From assembly GCF_004339525.1 (NCBI RefSeq), contig NZ_SMGE01000001.1, forward strand, positions 2,418,001 through 2,482,000: a stretch of DNA of 64,000 nt, in the 5' to 3' direction. Of this stretch, positions 8,521-17,285 are shown one piece after another. The translations under genes and the position numbers were made by a program. Numbering within the stretch: position 1 is the stretch's first letter; each line of letters opens with the position of its first letter. The notes beneath the pieces are model-generated. The model was not told where the DNA came from. It did not search any database and saw only the letters and a program-made list of their open reading frames with translations. The stretch is from Flavobacterium sp. 90. GTDB taxonomy: Bacteria > Bacteroidota > Bacteroidia > Flavobacteriales > Flavobacteriaceae.

Positions 8521-8916
8521 ATGGAAACACAAATTAAACATTATGAAAACAAACTAGCCTTCGAAATGGATCCTTCTGATTTATTTGATGCTTTAAATAA
8601 TGGCGAAAAATTAATTGTTATTGATGCCAGAAAAGAGTTTGGTTTTGAGGCAGAACATATTCCATCGGCGATTAATATTCCTCATCGCCAAATGACGATC
8701 GAAAGCACCAATCACTTGGATAAAGAGGTTTTGTATGTGACGTATTGCGACGGAATTGGGTGTAATGCTTCGACAAGAGGAGCGTTGAATATGGCTAAAC
8801 TTGGTTTTAAGGTAAAAGAATTAATTGGCGGAATAGAGTGGTGGAAGTTCGATGGTTATGCCACCGAAGGAACAAATGGCGTAAAAGCAGGTTTGAAAAT
8901 CGAATGTGCATGTTAG
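8521..8916 (+). CDS. Rhodanese-like domain protein
   Basis: The 131-residue single-domain protein has the first rhodanese signature VIDARKEFGFEAEHIPSAIN (34-53). The active-site loop is YCDGIGCNAS with candidate sulfur-accepting Cys76 and a second Cys81. This YCxGxxCN loop differs from the CxxGxR loop of thiosulfate sulfurtransferases and matches a distinct single-domain subgroup. C-terminal Cys129 and Cys131 are additional possible thiols. Divergent from a MetR-like LysR gene, which would fit sulfur-related regulation, but that link is inferred from position only. Confidence 0.88.
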   Translation: METQIKHYENKLAFEMDPSDLFDALNNGEKLIVIDARKEFGFEAEHIPSAINIPHRQMTIESTNHLDKEVLYVTYCDGIGCNASTRGALNMAKLGFKVKELIGGIEWWKFDGYATEGTNGVKAGLKIECAC

Positions 8917-8920
8917 TTTT

Positions 8921-9048
8921 TTAGGTGCAGAGGTTCAAAGTTGCAAAGTTGCAAAGGTTTAAAGGTTTTCACGTTATTCTAAAAAACAAAAAGCACTATT
9001 TTCATAGTGCTTTTTAAACCTCTGTACCTTTGCAACTTTGAACCTAAT
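8921..9048. repeat. Inverted GTTCAAAGTTGCAAAG repeat flanking a terminator
   Basis: The left arm at about 8930-8962 (AGGTTCAAAGTTGCAAAG and a duplicated unit) is mirrored by TTTGCAACTTTGAACCTA at about 9030-9047. The pair brackets the terminator hairpin at 8988-9015. Confidence 0.65.
8988..9015. terminator. Bidirectional terminator between rhodanese and M28 peptidase
   Basis: AAAAAGCACTAT, loop TTTC and ATAGTGCTTTTT form a perfect 12-base stem with A/T tracts on both sides. It sits between convergent genes and can serve both strands. Confidence 0.85.
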
Positions 9049-9088
9049 TCGAAATATTTGTAGCCATAACAAGTATTTTATTGTGGTT

Positions 9089-11470
9089 TTACAATCGATT
9101 TAAGCTGTCTTTTGCAATAACGGTACTATCTTTTATTACTGTTGCTGGCGGTATAGTCGCTACAGGAGCTGTATATTTTTTTATTTTCTCCTGAATTAAT
9201 ATTGCATCATTCAAAACAAAAGGTGTTGGCATCATCCAGTCGCTTCTTGGTTTAACCTTAAGCAATGGATTTGTCATTAAATCAAAGGAGCTTTCGATCA
9301 AATCCATATCAAAAATAGACGATTTGTTAAGGTTGAATTCCATTACAAGCGGTTCATTGCCTACCACATAATACGATATTAAGCGCATTCCTTCTCGTTC
9401 TAACTCATTTCCTTTTTGTCTTAAAGTTGAAACTCCATTTGCTTTAAAATTGAAAAATCGCATTTTAGGATTTGCATAAATGTCGTATCGGTTTACTTTT
9501 CGGTTTGGCGTAATTTTTATTTTTAAGAACCTGTTATTCCCAACAACGCTGTCTTGTAAAAAAGCAATTGTTGGTCTTGGAACATCAACAACCGGCGCAA
9601 TTGCACTATAGGTAAATCCTGAATTGTATTTGCTGGAGATTGGCAAGTTGTTTAATCCAACTGCTTTTTGATTTTTTTCGCCCAAATAACTTTTAGTCCA
9701 ATCGTCTAGGTTTACGTCATAAGTTGCCCAGATTGCTGAGTTTGTATTCGCATTATAAACATATAATAAACTGTTTGATTTTGCTTTTCCGTGTTCATAA
9801 CCGGAATGATATCCTGCGTAAACAAAGAAACCAATAGAAGCTGCAAAGAAAACCATTATCCAGGCGCTTTTTTTAGCAAAAGATCCAAATACAGGAAGTA
9901 ATAAACCAAAGGCTAATACGGTTAAAATGGCACTTCCGTAAAGGATTTTTAAACCTAAACCAATAGGAAACATTACAATAAAAGGCGCTATAATTGCTAA
10001 AGCCGGAATAGAGAATAATAAATTTAATCCTAAACTATAATGTTGCGTCAGGACGAAAATTCCAAATAAAAGTATTCCAAAATAAACCGGAATAATCAGG
10101 AAACCTGCTCCGGTTAAGCTGTTGGCAAGAAATCCGTTGATAATTATCCAAAGAAGTAAAGGAGCAACAAAATGATTCATTGTCACTTTTGTTTCTGAGA
10201 AATGATGGTAGAATGCAAAACAAATCGCAATGCTAAGTGTTACAAATGCTCCAATGTAAGCATGACCGTTATAGGTAAATCCGTTAAGGAGATCTGAGTA
10301 TTGAGGATAGATTTGCAGAACGATTTTCCATCCTAAAAAAGTAACTAATCCTGAAATTATTATAGATCCAAGTAAAGGGAGAAAACCTCTGAAGATTTCT
10401 CGGAAAGTAATAACACGTTTTGCTTTTCCGATAAAAATAAAAAGAATTAATAAACCTAAAGCAATTACAGTCATTGGAAATACCCACGCAAACGGATAAC
10501 TTATAAATGAAAACGGTACGCTAAAGTAAACATCATCTTCAGTTGAATTGGTAGTGTTTAAGTCTGTATTTGCAAAGTATTTTAGCAAAGGCATCAAATA
10601 AGTTCCCTGATGCGCCAATGTTGTTCTGCTCAAATGTTGAACATCATCTTGTTGTGTATGATAATTAAAATGTCCGTCTATGAAGGCAAAGTTGAATCCC
10701 TGAATGTTTCCTTGTTCTCTAAAAACGGTTAAATCAGTGTCATTTGGAAGCATTTTGTAAATACTGTACATCAAAGAGTTTGAAACTGGATAGCTTGTTT
10801 TTGCCTTCGAGAATTCTTTTACAAGAGCTTCATTTCCTTTATTAGTTTCCATCAACATATAACTTGGTCCTGAAGAACCTCTGGCTTCAAAGTTGATTAC
10901 CAATCCAACGTCTTTTGCCCATGGATGTTTGTTTACAAAAAGTGCCGCGCCATTCAGACCCAATTCTTCGGCATCTGAAAAAAGAATGATAATATCGTTT
11001 TTTTGTGGTTGCTTAGAATATAAAAAAGCACGAACTCCTTCTAATATTGTTGCAACTCCCGAAGCATCGTCACTTGCGCCTTTTGAAAAAGAATGTGGTG
11101 CACTATCGTAATGCGAAAGCAATAAAAGCGCTTTGGAGTTATTTGTTCCTTTTATGCGGGCAAGAATGTTTTTGGATTTAACCAAAAGCCCTTTATCATT
11201 TAGAGTAAAACCTTCCTGAACACTTGTCTCTAATCCAATTCTGTTCAGCTCCAACTTCAAATAATTGGCTACTAATTCATGATTTACTGAACCAACGTAA
11301 TGGGGTTTTTGCGCAATAATCTCGACTTGATTTAAGGCTCTTTCAGTAGAAAAGTCGGCAAGTGCTTCATCATTTTTCGAAATATATTGAGGCATCATTG
11401 TGAAGTAAATGATACCTAAAATTGCTAGAATGCCTGCGATGCCAAGAATTGAGGTCTGGTTTTTTTTCAT
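9089..11470 (-). CDS. M28 family membrane-anchored metallopeptidase (Fxna-like)
   Basis: The 793-residue protein has an N-terminal membrane helix (8-25) and an M28 zinc aminopeptidase domain to about residue 300. It ends with a run of about eight to nine membrane segments (330-560) and a C-terminal extracytoplasmic domain. Zinc and catalytic residues are readable: His120 and Asp122 in LSHYDSAP, Asp134 in GASDDASG, Glu168/169 in DAEELG, Glu195 in NFEARGSSG, and a His in FNYHTQQDD. The M28-plus-multispan layout matches the Fxna/ERMP1 group. Likely a periplasm-facing peptidase; substrates unknown. The zinc ribbon gene ends 12 bases upstream. Confidence 0.92.
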   Translation of the reverse strand: MKKNQTSILGIAGILAILGIIYFTMMPQYISKNDEALADFSTERALNQVEIIAQKPHYVGSVNHELVANYLKLELNRIGLETSVQEGFTLNDKGLLVKSKNILARIKGTNNSKALLLLSHYDSAPHSFSKGASDDASGVATILEGVRAFLYSKQPQKNDIIILFSDAEELGLNGAALFVNKHPWAKDVGLVINFEARGSSGPSYMLMETNKGNEALVKEFSKAKTSYPVSNSLMYSIYKMLPNDTDLTVFREQGNIQGFNFAFIDGHFNYHTQQDDVQHLSRTTLAHQGTYLMPLLKYFANTDLNTTNSTEDDVYFSVPFSFISYPFAWVFPMTVIALGLLILFIFIGKAKRVITFREIFRGFLPLLGSIIISGLVTFLGWKIVLQIYPQYSDLLNGFTYNGHAYIGAFVTLSIAICFAFYHHFSETKVTMNHFVAPLLLWIIINGFLANSLTGAGFLIIPVYFGILLFGIFVLTQHYSLGLNLLFSIPALAIIAPFIVMFPIGLGLKILYGSAILTVLAFGLLLPVFGSFAKKSAWIMVFFAASIGFFVYAGYHSGYEHGKAKSNSLLYVYNANTNSAIWATYDVNLDDWTKSYLGEKNQKAVGLNNLPISSKYNSGFTYSAIAPVVDVPRPTIAFLQDSVVGNNRFLKIKITPNRKVNRYDIYANPKMRFFNFKANGVSTLRQKGNELEREGMRLISYYVVGNEPLVMEFNLNKSSIFDMDLIESSFDLMTNPLLKVKPRSDWMMPTPFVLNDAILIQEKIKKYTAPVATIPPATVIKDSTVIAKDSLNRL

Positions 11471-11482
11471 GGTTGAGAAGTA

Positions 11483-11830
11483 CTAAATTTCTTTTTTTAC
11501 GAGCATAAAATAATCATTGTCCAAAGAGCGATATCCTTGATCGTACAGGAAATAGTAGGTGTTTCCTGTTTTTGTTTGTAGAACATTCGTAAAAAACTCG
11601 AAGTCGAAACCTTTGTTTATCATTTTATCCCTTGTAGCTTTTGATTTTCCATCTGTATTTAGTTCGGACAAAATACGGTAATTTTTTCGTAATTTGTTGT
11701 TTACATTACGCATGAAATTCGTACTATCTTTATTTATTTTATTGTTGTAAGCATTTCGGCAACTATCAGAACAGAATTTTTTATCTTCTCTGCCTACAAG
11801 TTTTTCAGAGCATTCGAGGCAAGTCTTCAT
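11483..11830 (-). CDS. Small zinc-ribbon protein (DUF2116-like)
   Basis: The 115-residue protein begins with a four-cysteine ribbon, C4-x2-C7 (CLEC) and C20-x3-C24 (CSDSC), followed by a basic helical stretch and a C-terminal FxxxLQTKTGNTYYFLYDQG segment. The N-terminus resembles DUF2116 zinc ribbons; the rest is unrecognised. Its ATG overlaps the TGA of the upstream GNAT-nitrilase gene by four bases (ATGA), which indicates translational coupling. Confidence 0.75.
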   Translation of the reverse strand: MKTCLECSEKLVGREDKKFCSDSCRNAYNNKINKDSTNFMRNVNNKLRKNYRILSELNTDGKSKATRDKMINKGFDFEFFTNVLQTKTGNTYYFLYDQGYRSLDNDYFMLVKKEI

Positions 11831-13356
11831 AATTCTATTTTTTTTATTTCATATAAATCAGTTCTTCGATCCTTTAAAATTCGAACACTTCCATGTTCAT
11901 GAAGTTGTTTCAGCAGGTTTAAATCAACGTCAACAATCAAGGTCATTTCAGTGTTTGGAGTTGCTTCAGCTTTTATTCCATTACTTGGAAAAGCAAAATC
12001 AGAAGGCGTAAAAACAGAAGCTTGCGCATACTGAATGTCCATATTATTGACTTTAGGCAAGTTTCCAACGCAACCTGCAATGGCTACATAACATTCGTTT
12101 TCGATTGCACGAGCTTGCGAACAATGTTTTACGCGCGTATAAGCATTTTGTGTATCTGTCAAAAACGGAACAAATAGTATATTCATTCCTTCGTTTGCTA
12201 AAATTCTTGAAAGTTCCGGAAATTCAACATCATAACAAATCAAAATTCCGATTTTACCGCAATCTGTATCAAAAGTTTTAAACTGAGAACCGCCTTTCAT
12301 TCCCCAATGTTGCACTTCGTTTGGAGTTACGTGAATTTTGGTGTACATCTCTGAAGTTCCGTCTCTTTTGCACAGAAAACCAACATTGTACAAATTACCA
12401 TTTTCCAGATAAGGCATACTTCCTGTAATAATATTGATGTTGTAGGAAATTGAAAATTCCTGAAAACGCTTTCTGATTGGATCAGAATATCTGGCAAGTT
12501 CCCGAATTGCTTCTGCTTCTGATAAATGATTATAATCGGCCATTAAAGGTGCAATGAAAAGTTCGGGAAATAAGGCAAAATCACTTCCGTAACCGGAAAC
12601 GACATCAATAAAAAATTCTGCCTGCTCAAAAAACTCTTCCAAATTATTTAATGGACGCATTTGCCATTGAACCAAACCTAATCTGATAACGCTTTTTTCG
12701 AGGTTAATTAATTTTGGACTTTCGTCATAATAAACATTATTCCATTCTAATAGAACCGCAAATTCCTTTGATTCTTCGTCGCCTTCTAAGTAGTTTTTGA
12801 TGATTCTCAATACGTGAAAATCATTACTTAACTGAAAAGAAAGAACAGGATCGTGTAATTCTTTATGTTTTACTTTTTCAATGTAGTTCTTTGGAGAAAG
12901 CTTTTTAGCATATTTACCATAATTGGGAATTCTGCCTGCAAAAACAATCGCTTTTAGATTAAGTTGTTCGCAGAGTTCTTTTCGGGCATCATATAAACGA
13001 CGTCCCAATCGTAAACCGCGATAATTTGGATGGATAAATACATCAATTCCGTATAGAATCTCTGCGTCTTTATTGTGTGTAGAGAATGTGTAATCTCCAA
13101 GAATTTGTCTGTAATTGTGTCTTTTGTCAACCAGTTTTTCATCTACAATAAGCGATAATGCAGATCCAACCACTTTACCGTCTGCGAGAATAACAAGTTG
13201 ACCTTCAGGGAAAATAGAAAGTAATCTTTTGATATCATCTTCTTTCCAGTAAGAGTCCGCCATTTCAGGATACGATTCAACCATTGAGTCTTTCAATTGT
13301 TTGTAATCGTCAAATTCTAGATTTCGTAACTCAACTTTATTTATTTTCGTCTGCAT
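11827..13356 (-). CDS. Bifunctional GNAT acetyltransferase / carbon-nitrogen hydrolase
   Basis: Residues about 5-165 form a GNAT domain with acetyl-CoA loop RGLRLGRRL. Residues about 220-510 form a nitrilase-superfamily amidohydrolase with the complete Glu-Lys-Cys triad: Glu265 in ALFPELF, Lys340 in TKIHVTPNE and Cys374 in GILICYDVEFPE. I start it at the ATG 13354-13356 (509 residues); an upstream ATG at 13395 would add 13 residues. The architecture is known in many bacteria, but substrates are not established. It overlaps the zinc ribbon gene by four bases and is divergent from ssb. Confidence 0.9.
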   Translation of the reverse strand: MQTKINKVELRNLEFDDYKQLKDSMVESYPEMADSYWKEDDIKRLLSIFPEGQLVILADGKVVGSALSLIVDEKLVDKRHNYRQILGDYTFSTHNKDAEILYGIDVFIHPNYRGLRLGRRLYDARKELCEQLNLKAIVFAGRIPNYGKYAKKLSPKNYIEKVKHKELHDPVLSFQLSNDFHVLRIIKNYLEGDEESKEFAVLLEWNNVYYDESPKLINLEKSVIRLGLVQWQMRPLNNLEEFFEQAEFFIDVVSGYGSDFALFPELFIAPLMADYNHLSEAEAIRELARYSDPIRKRFQEFSISYNINIITGSMPYLENGNLYNVGFLCKRDGTSEMYTKIHVTPNEVQHWGMKGGSQFKTFDTDCGKIGILICYDVEFPELSRILANEGMNILFVPFLTDTQNAYTRVKHCSQARAIENECYVAIAGCVGNLPKVNNMDIQYAQASVFTPSDFAFPSNGIKAEATPNTEMTLIVDVDLNLLKQLHEHGSVRILKDRRTDLYEIKKIEL

Positions 13357-13530
13357 ATCGTAAGATTTATCTCGAATATACGAAATTATTTCCACTTACA
13401 AACGCTTACAAATATTTACAACCGAAAGTAAATAGTTGATAACCGAATATTTGTTGAGGTTCGGCGGATCTTTGCCATGTTGAATTTGATAAACGAATTC
13501 TTTTATATGAACATTTAAATATTATACGCC

Positions 13531-13863
13531 ATGAACGGAATGAAAAACAGAGTACAATTAATTGGAAACGTAGGAAACGATCCAGAAGTTAAAACATTAG
13601 AAAACGGAACTAAATTAGCACATTTGAATATCGCAACAACCGAAAGATATAAAAACGATAAAGGCGAAAAAGTCGAACAAACCGAATGGCATCGTGTCAC
13701 AGCTTGGGGAAAAACGGCTGAAATTGTCGAAAAATATGTCGAAAAAGGAAAAGAAGTCGGTATCGAAGGAAAACTAATTCACAGAAGTTATGATGATAAA
13801 AACGGTGAAAAAAGATATATTACAGAAGTTGTTGTAAGCGAGATTTTGTTGCTTAGTAAGTAA
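13531..13863 (+). CDS. ssb: Single-stranded DNA-binding protein, short form
   Basis: The 110-residue OB-fold protein has standard SSB strands: RVQLIGNVGNDPEVK, LNIATTERYKN, EWHRVTAWGKTAEIVEKYV and VGIEGKLIHRSY. It binds and protects single-stranded DNA. It ends at SEILLLSK, so it lacks the linker and acidic DDDIPF-type tip that recruits partner proteins in the main SSB. That suggests a secondary paralogue. The start could also be Met4 (MKNRVQ). It is monocistronic, followed by a strong hairpin. Confidence 0.92.
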   Translation: MNGMKNRVQLIGNVGNDPEVKTLENGTKLAHLNIATTERYKNDKGEKVEQTEWHRVTAWGKTAEIVEKYVEKGKEVGIEGKLIHRSYDDKNGEKRYITEVVVSEILLLSK

Positions 13864-13890
13864 TACTTAATCAGATTTGAAATTTCAAAT

Positions 13891-13915
13891 CCGACAGGTT
13901 TTTAAAACCTGTCGG
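13891..13915. terminator. Terminator hairpin, CCGACAGGTTTT repeat family
   Basis: CCGACAGGTTTT and TAAAACCTGTCGG form a near-perfect stem between ssb and the convergent DUF2461 gene. The same palindrome with small changes recurs at 40944-40970 and 47911-47936, so it is both a likely terminator and a dispersed repeat. Confidence 0.75.
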
Positions 13916-13926
13916 GTTTGTTGTAT

Positions 13927-14619
13927 TTATAAAACAGAAGCTCCATTAATGTCTGTTGTTAGAATTTCGCTCATATAATCAAAAAAGGGTCTCATATTTT
14001 TGAAACCGTCCAAAGCTTGTTCAAGAAAATTATCACTTAAAACCTCAGAATCTGTAAAACGTTTGATTACCAAAAACTGTTTATAGCGAAGTAAATCAAT
14101 GGCTTTATGATCTTTGTCATACCCTTTTGGAGACGTTTTAACTTGTTCGCCTTGTAAATTTCCAAAATTGCTGACAAAAGATTTTGCATTTAATATCTTT
14201 TGTATTGGTTGATCATCATGATCAAATTCGGCTCGAATGCGTTTTAAGTCTGCAGCATTTGGTCCCCAGAATCCACCAGCGAGAAAAGTATTTCCTTTTT
14301 CGATATGAAAATAATAGCCACCGCGTCTTTCTTTTGTAGCTCTGGTATAACTGCCGCCCCAAAATGTTTTGAAAGGAGTTTTGTCTTTTGAGAAACGAAT
14401 GTCACGATAAATTCTATAAACACTTTTTTTACCCGAAGCAGTTTCTAAAACATCTGTTTTGGAAAGTTCTTCAAGCAAAGCGCCCGCAAAAGTTTCAATA
14501 TGATTTAATTCGACTAGATATTCTTGTTTATGGGCATCAAACCAGGGTTTGTTATTGTTTTCTTTAAGTTCAGTCAAAAAGTTAAGACTGGATTTAGGAA
14601 TTATAATATTGTTTTTCAT
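13927..14619 (-). CDS. DUF2461 domain-containing protein
   Basis: From ATG 14617-14619 the protein is 230 residues. It shows the DUF2461 blocks FLTELKENNNKPWFDAHKQ near the start, VYRIYRDIRFSKDKTPFKT and the YYFHIEKG / AGGFWGPNA core. A longer frame from 14679 would begin inside the terminator of the upstream gene, so I reject it. Function is unknown for the family. Confidence 0.9.
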   Translation of the reverse strand: MKNNIIIPKSSLNFLTELKENNNKPWFDAHKQEYLVELNHIETFAGALLEELSKTDVLETASGKKSVYRIYRDIRFSKDKTPFKTFWGGSYTRATKERRGGYYFHIEKGNTFLAGGFWGPNAADLKRIRAEFDHDDQPIQKILNAKSFVSNFGNLQGEQVKTSPKGYDKDHKAIDLLRYKQFLVIKRFTDSEVLSDNFLEQALDGFKNMRPFFDYMSEILTTDINGASVL

Positions 14620-14671
14620 AGTGGAAACATTGAATGTTTTTAAATCGGAATGCAATTTAAGCATAAAAAAA

Positions 14672-14692
14672 CCCACCAAATTTTATGGTGGG
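14672..14692 (-). terminator. Rho-independent terminator after the Lys/Cys-rich peptide gene
   Basis: On the minus strand CCCACCA and TGGTGGG pair around an AT loop and are followed by a T run, directly after the stop of the 61-residue gene. Confidence 0.8.
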
Positions 14693-14708
14693 TTTATTCT
14701 ATATAAGT

Positions 14709-14894
14709 TTAAGCCGTTTTTTTGAATAAATCAAACATAGGACATCGCGAACAACGTTTGTTTTCGCTTTTTTTGTATTTCTCACAACAAGAAGATTTAC
14801 AGTTTTCCAACTTCTTAATGTTCTCAAGGATAGCTTTATTCTTCTTTTTCTTTTTATCCTTTTTTTTGTCCTTGTCTTTTTCTTTCTTGCCCAA
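14709..14894 (-). CDS. Lys-rich small protein with clustered cysteines, TTG start
   Basis: The 61-residue product begins with a highly charged run (GKKEKDKDKKKDKKKKKNK) and ends with the cysteine cluster CKSSCCEKYKK and CSRCPMF, giving five cysteines that could bind metal. The only plausible start is TTG at 14892-14894, because an in-frame stop lies four codons upstream and no earlier ATG exists. An AGAGGA stretch just before it could act as a ribosome site. A terminator follows immediately. Function unknown. Confidence 0.6.
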   Translation of the reverse strand: MGKKEKDKDKKKDKKKKKNKAILENIKKLENCKSSCCEKYKKSENKRCSRCPMFDLFKKTA

Positions 14895-14976
14895 TTTTCC
14901 TCTGTATTATAAAAACAGTGGCAAATATAAATGAAAAATGTTATTTTTATATATTCTAAATAAACTTTAACTTTTT

Positions 14977-15495
14977 TTATTTTGGATTGATTGCAATCGA
15001 GCTTGTAACCGTTAATTGCTGAATATCACGATCAAACAAATAAAGTCCACCTTTATCATCTCCAATTAAGTTGATTTTGTCTAAAATAGATTTAGCAGTA
15101 GCTTCTTCTTCGATTTGTTCAGATACATACCATTGTAAGAAATTATGTGTTGCATAATCTTTATTTTCAAAAGTTATGTGAACCAATTCGTTAATTGATT
15201 CCGAAACAAAAATTTCGTGGTTGTAAAGTGCTTCAAACATTTCTTTAAATGTAGTATAAGAAGTTTTAGGCGCTTTTAGATCGGTAATCTGAGCATGACC
15301 TCCACGTTCGTTTACATACTTTACTAATTTAAGCATGTGTGCGCGCTCTTCGTCTGATTGTGTGTACATAAATTGAGCGATTCCCTCAAGTCCGTGCACT
15401 TCGGCCCAACAAGCCATAGAAAGGTAGGTTTGCGAAGATTCTGCCTCTATGCGAATTTGCTTGTTTAATGCTGCTTCTATATTTTTTGATAACAT
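14977..15495 (-). CDS. ftnA: Ferritin (iron-storage ferroxidase)
   Basis: The 172-residue four-helix-bundle protein stores iron in a 24-subunit shell. Ferroxidase residues fall at the same positions as in E. coli FtnA: Glu17, Glu50 and His53 in SDEERAHML, Glu94, Gln127 and Glu130 in SEQIEEE. Tyr24 next to the centre is also present. No haem-binding Met typical of bacterioferritin is obvious. The gene stands alone. Confidence 0.95.
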   Translation of the reverse strand: MLSKNIEAALNKQIRIEAESSQTYLSMACWAEVHGLEGIAQFMYTQSDEERAHMLKLVKYVNERGGHAQITDLKAPKTSYTTFKEMFEALYNHEIFVSESINELVHITFENKDYATHNFLQWYVSEQIEEEATAKSILDKINLIGDDKGGLYLFDRDIQQLTVTSSIAINPK

Positions 15496-15588
15496 AATGG
15501 TGTCTTTTTTGTAAAGTTAAAAAAAATAATTCAAACCATTTTTTCAAACAATGAAAACATGAGACATTTGGATTAATTCTCAATAAAA

Positions 15589-17037
15589 TTAAGGTCTGTC
15601 AAATTTAAATGATTTAGAAAAAACGGCTTTATCAATCAAAGGATTCGTTATTTCGTCAGGAATAAAACCATCAGTAAATTTGCGCATTATAAATTGCTTT
15701 GCAGCGGAATCATAGTAACTCAAAATAGAGAAATCTTCAAGAGGCAATATGTTTTTCAACCTTATTTTCTTGTTTGCATCCAAAAAATAATAAATATTAT
15801 CACTGGCAAAAGGCTCTTGTCTTTGCTGTATAAATTCGGAATTTGAATTTAATATACTTTCAAAATAAGCCGTTTGGTTCTGACCATATTGCGATAAGTT
15901 TATTTGAAATGGCTGAACATCATCGTAAAAACTGTAGTAGGGTCTGTCTTGTTGTGTTATTCCACCAATTGTTATATAAACATTTTGGCTGTTCTTGAAA
16001 ACGGATATACCAAAATCTAATGCTGATAAATACTTTAAAAATGTGCTTGTCTTTTTTATTTCCTTTGGTTTTTGATCTTCAATTTGAAGTAACAACGGGG
16101 AGTTTTTAAATTTGATAGTATCGTTTTTCGAAACCTTGATATTCTTAATGGTTTCACTCGTATTATAGTCCTTTATGTCTAGTTGAAGTTCCTCTGAATT
16201 GGTATTAATTTGGTAAAGTTTATCATCAATAAAAAACGAATTACTTATTCTTCTTGACTTTTCAGCCATCGATTGCGGAAAGTTCTTTTCTGTTATTTCA
16301 TAAGTTTCGAGGTCGATATCGAAAATTTGCGTCTTTGCCGGATTTTGGTCAAATGTCAAAACAAGTCGATTATCAAGCATATAGGCTTTGCTCTTTTTAA
16401 TGCTTCTCGAAAGAGGATTGTAATCTCCAACTTCGATTTTTTCGATAGGATAATCTCTAATAAACAGATTGAAAGTTATAGGTTGTGTGTTTCTATTTTG
16501 GAAAGTAAACGTAGAAAAATCAAGAGGTTTTTCTTCAACGGTATCATCTTTAAATTTATAAAGTGTCAATGTTTGTTCTGCACTGTCTTTCGCAAGAATA
16601 TAAAAGGTATTATTCTTTTGAAATGTAGCTATAAAATATTCTTTGGAATAGGGAAAACTAAATTTTAAAGGCTTTATTACTTTATTAGCCATGTCGTATT
16701 TAATCAGGACAATACTCTTAAAATCTTCTGATGACCAATAAAGTGTTGGATTTCGATCTTCATCAAAACTATATCCAATGATTAATTTGTCTTCAATATT
16801 GGCGCGGGAAGTCCTTAATTCATTTGTTAAGAACAGGGCTTTATTGTATTGTAAAATCGTAAGGTTTTTGTCGTCTGCAATAAAAGCAAATACATCATGA
16901 GTCTTTGAGTTTTCGGCATTCAGGATTTGGCTATAATCCCCTGAAGTTCTCATATTCATTGGGTAAGAATTCAATATTGTCTGACTAAACAGAGCTGATT
17001 TGCAGGTTAGTAGTAATATTAATAATGTTTTTTTCAT
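15589..17037 (-). CDS. Secreted protein of unknown function
   Basis: From ATG 17035-17037 it is 482 residues with a clear signal peptide (KKTLLILLLTCKSALFSQ). The mature part is rich in beta-strand patterns such as DKNLTILQYNKALF and KLYQINTNSEELQLDIKDYN, which could be a propeller-like fold, but I recognise no domain. No membrane helix follows, and no Por-type C-terminal sorting domain is apparent. A frame start at 17061 would place eight extra residues before the signal peptide. Confidence 0.75.
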   Translation of the reverse strand: MKKTLLILLLTCKSALFSQTILNSYPMNMRTSGDYSQILNAENSKTHDVFAFIADDKNLTILQYNKALFLTNELRTSRANIEDKLIIGYSFDEDRNPTLYWSSEDFKSIVLIKYDMANKVIKPLKFSFPYSKEYFIATFQKNNTFYILAKDSAEQTLTLYKFKDDTVEEKPLDFSTFTFQNRNTQPITFNLFIRDYPIEKIEVGDYNPLSRSIKKSKAYMLDNRLVLTFDQNPAKTQIFDIDLETYEITEKNFPQSMAEKSRRISNSFFIDDKLYQINTNSEELQLDIKDYNTSETIKNIKVSKNDTIKFKNSPLLLQIEDQKPKEIKKTSTFLKYLSALDFGISVFKNSQNVYITIGGITQQDRPYYSFYDDVQPFQINLSQYGQNQTAYFESILNSNSEFIQQRQEPFASDNIYYFLDANKKIRLKNILPLEDFSILSYYDSAAKQFIMRKFTDGFIPDEITNPLIDKAVFSKSFKFDRP

Positions 17038-17285
17038 AAATCTTATAATGTCAAAAATCATTCCGTTTTAATGATCGAATTTATGATTTTTAATTTAGAA
17101 TTACTAAATAATGTTGATGGATGAAACAGTGAAATGATTTTTTAGAAAAGTATTTTTTGTAAGTTTTAAACTGTTTTTTATTATATAATATAGCTTTAAA
17201 AGTAGTCTTATTCTTGTGTAATTATAACTTTTAGCGGAAGCGGGTAGGTCTTAATAGGATTATTTTCGTTGAAAAAATTAAAATT

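Noticed and set aside
14722..14934. Plus-strand frame encoding a poly-Phe stretch
   Set aside because: It is the antisense of the Lys-rich gene on the minus strand (AAA/AAG codons read as TTT/CTT).
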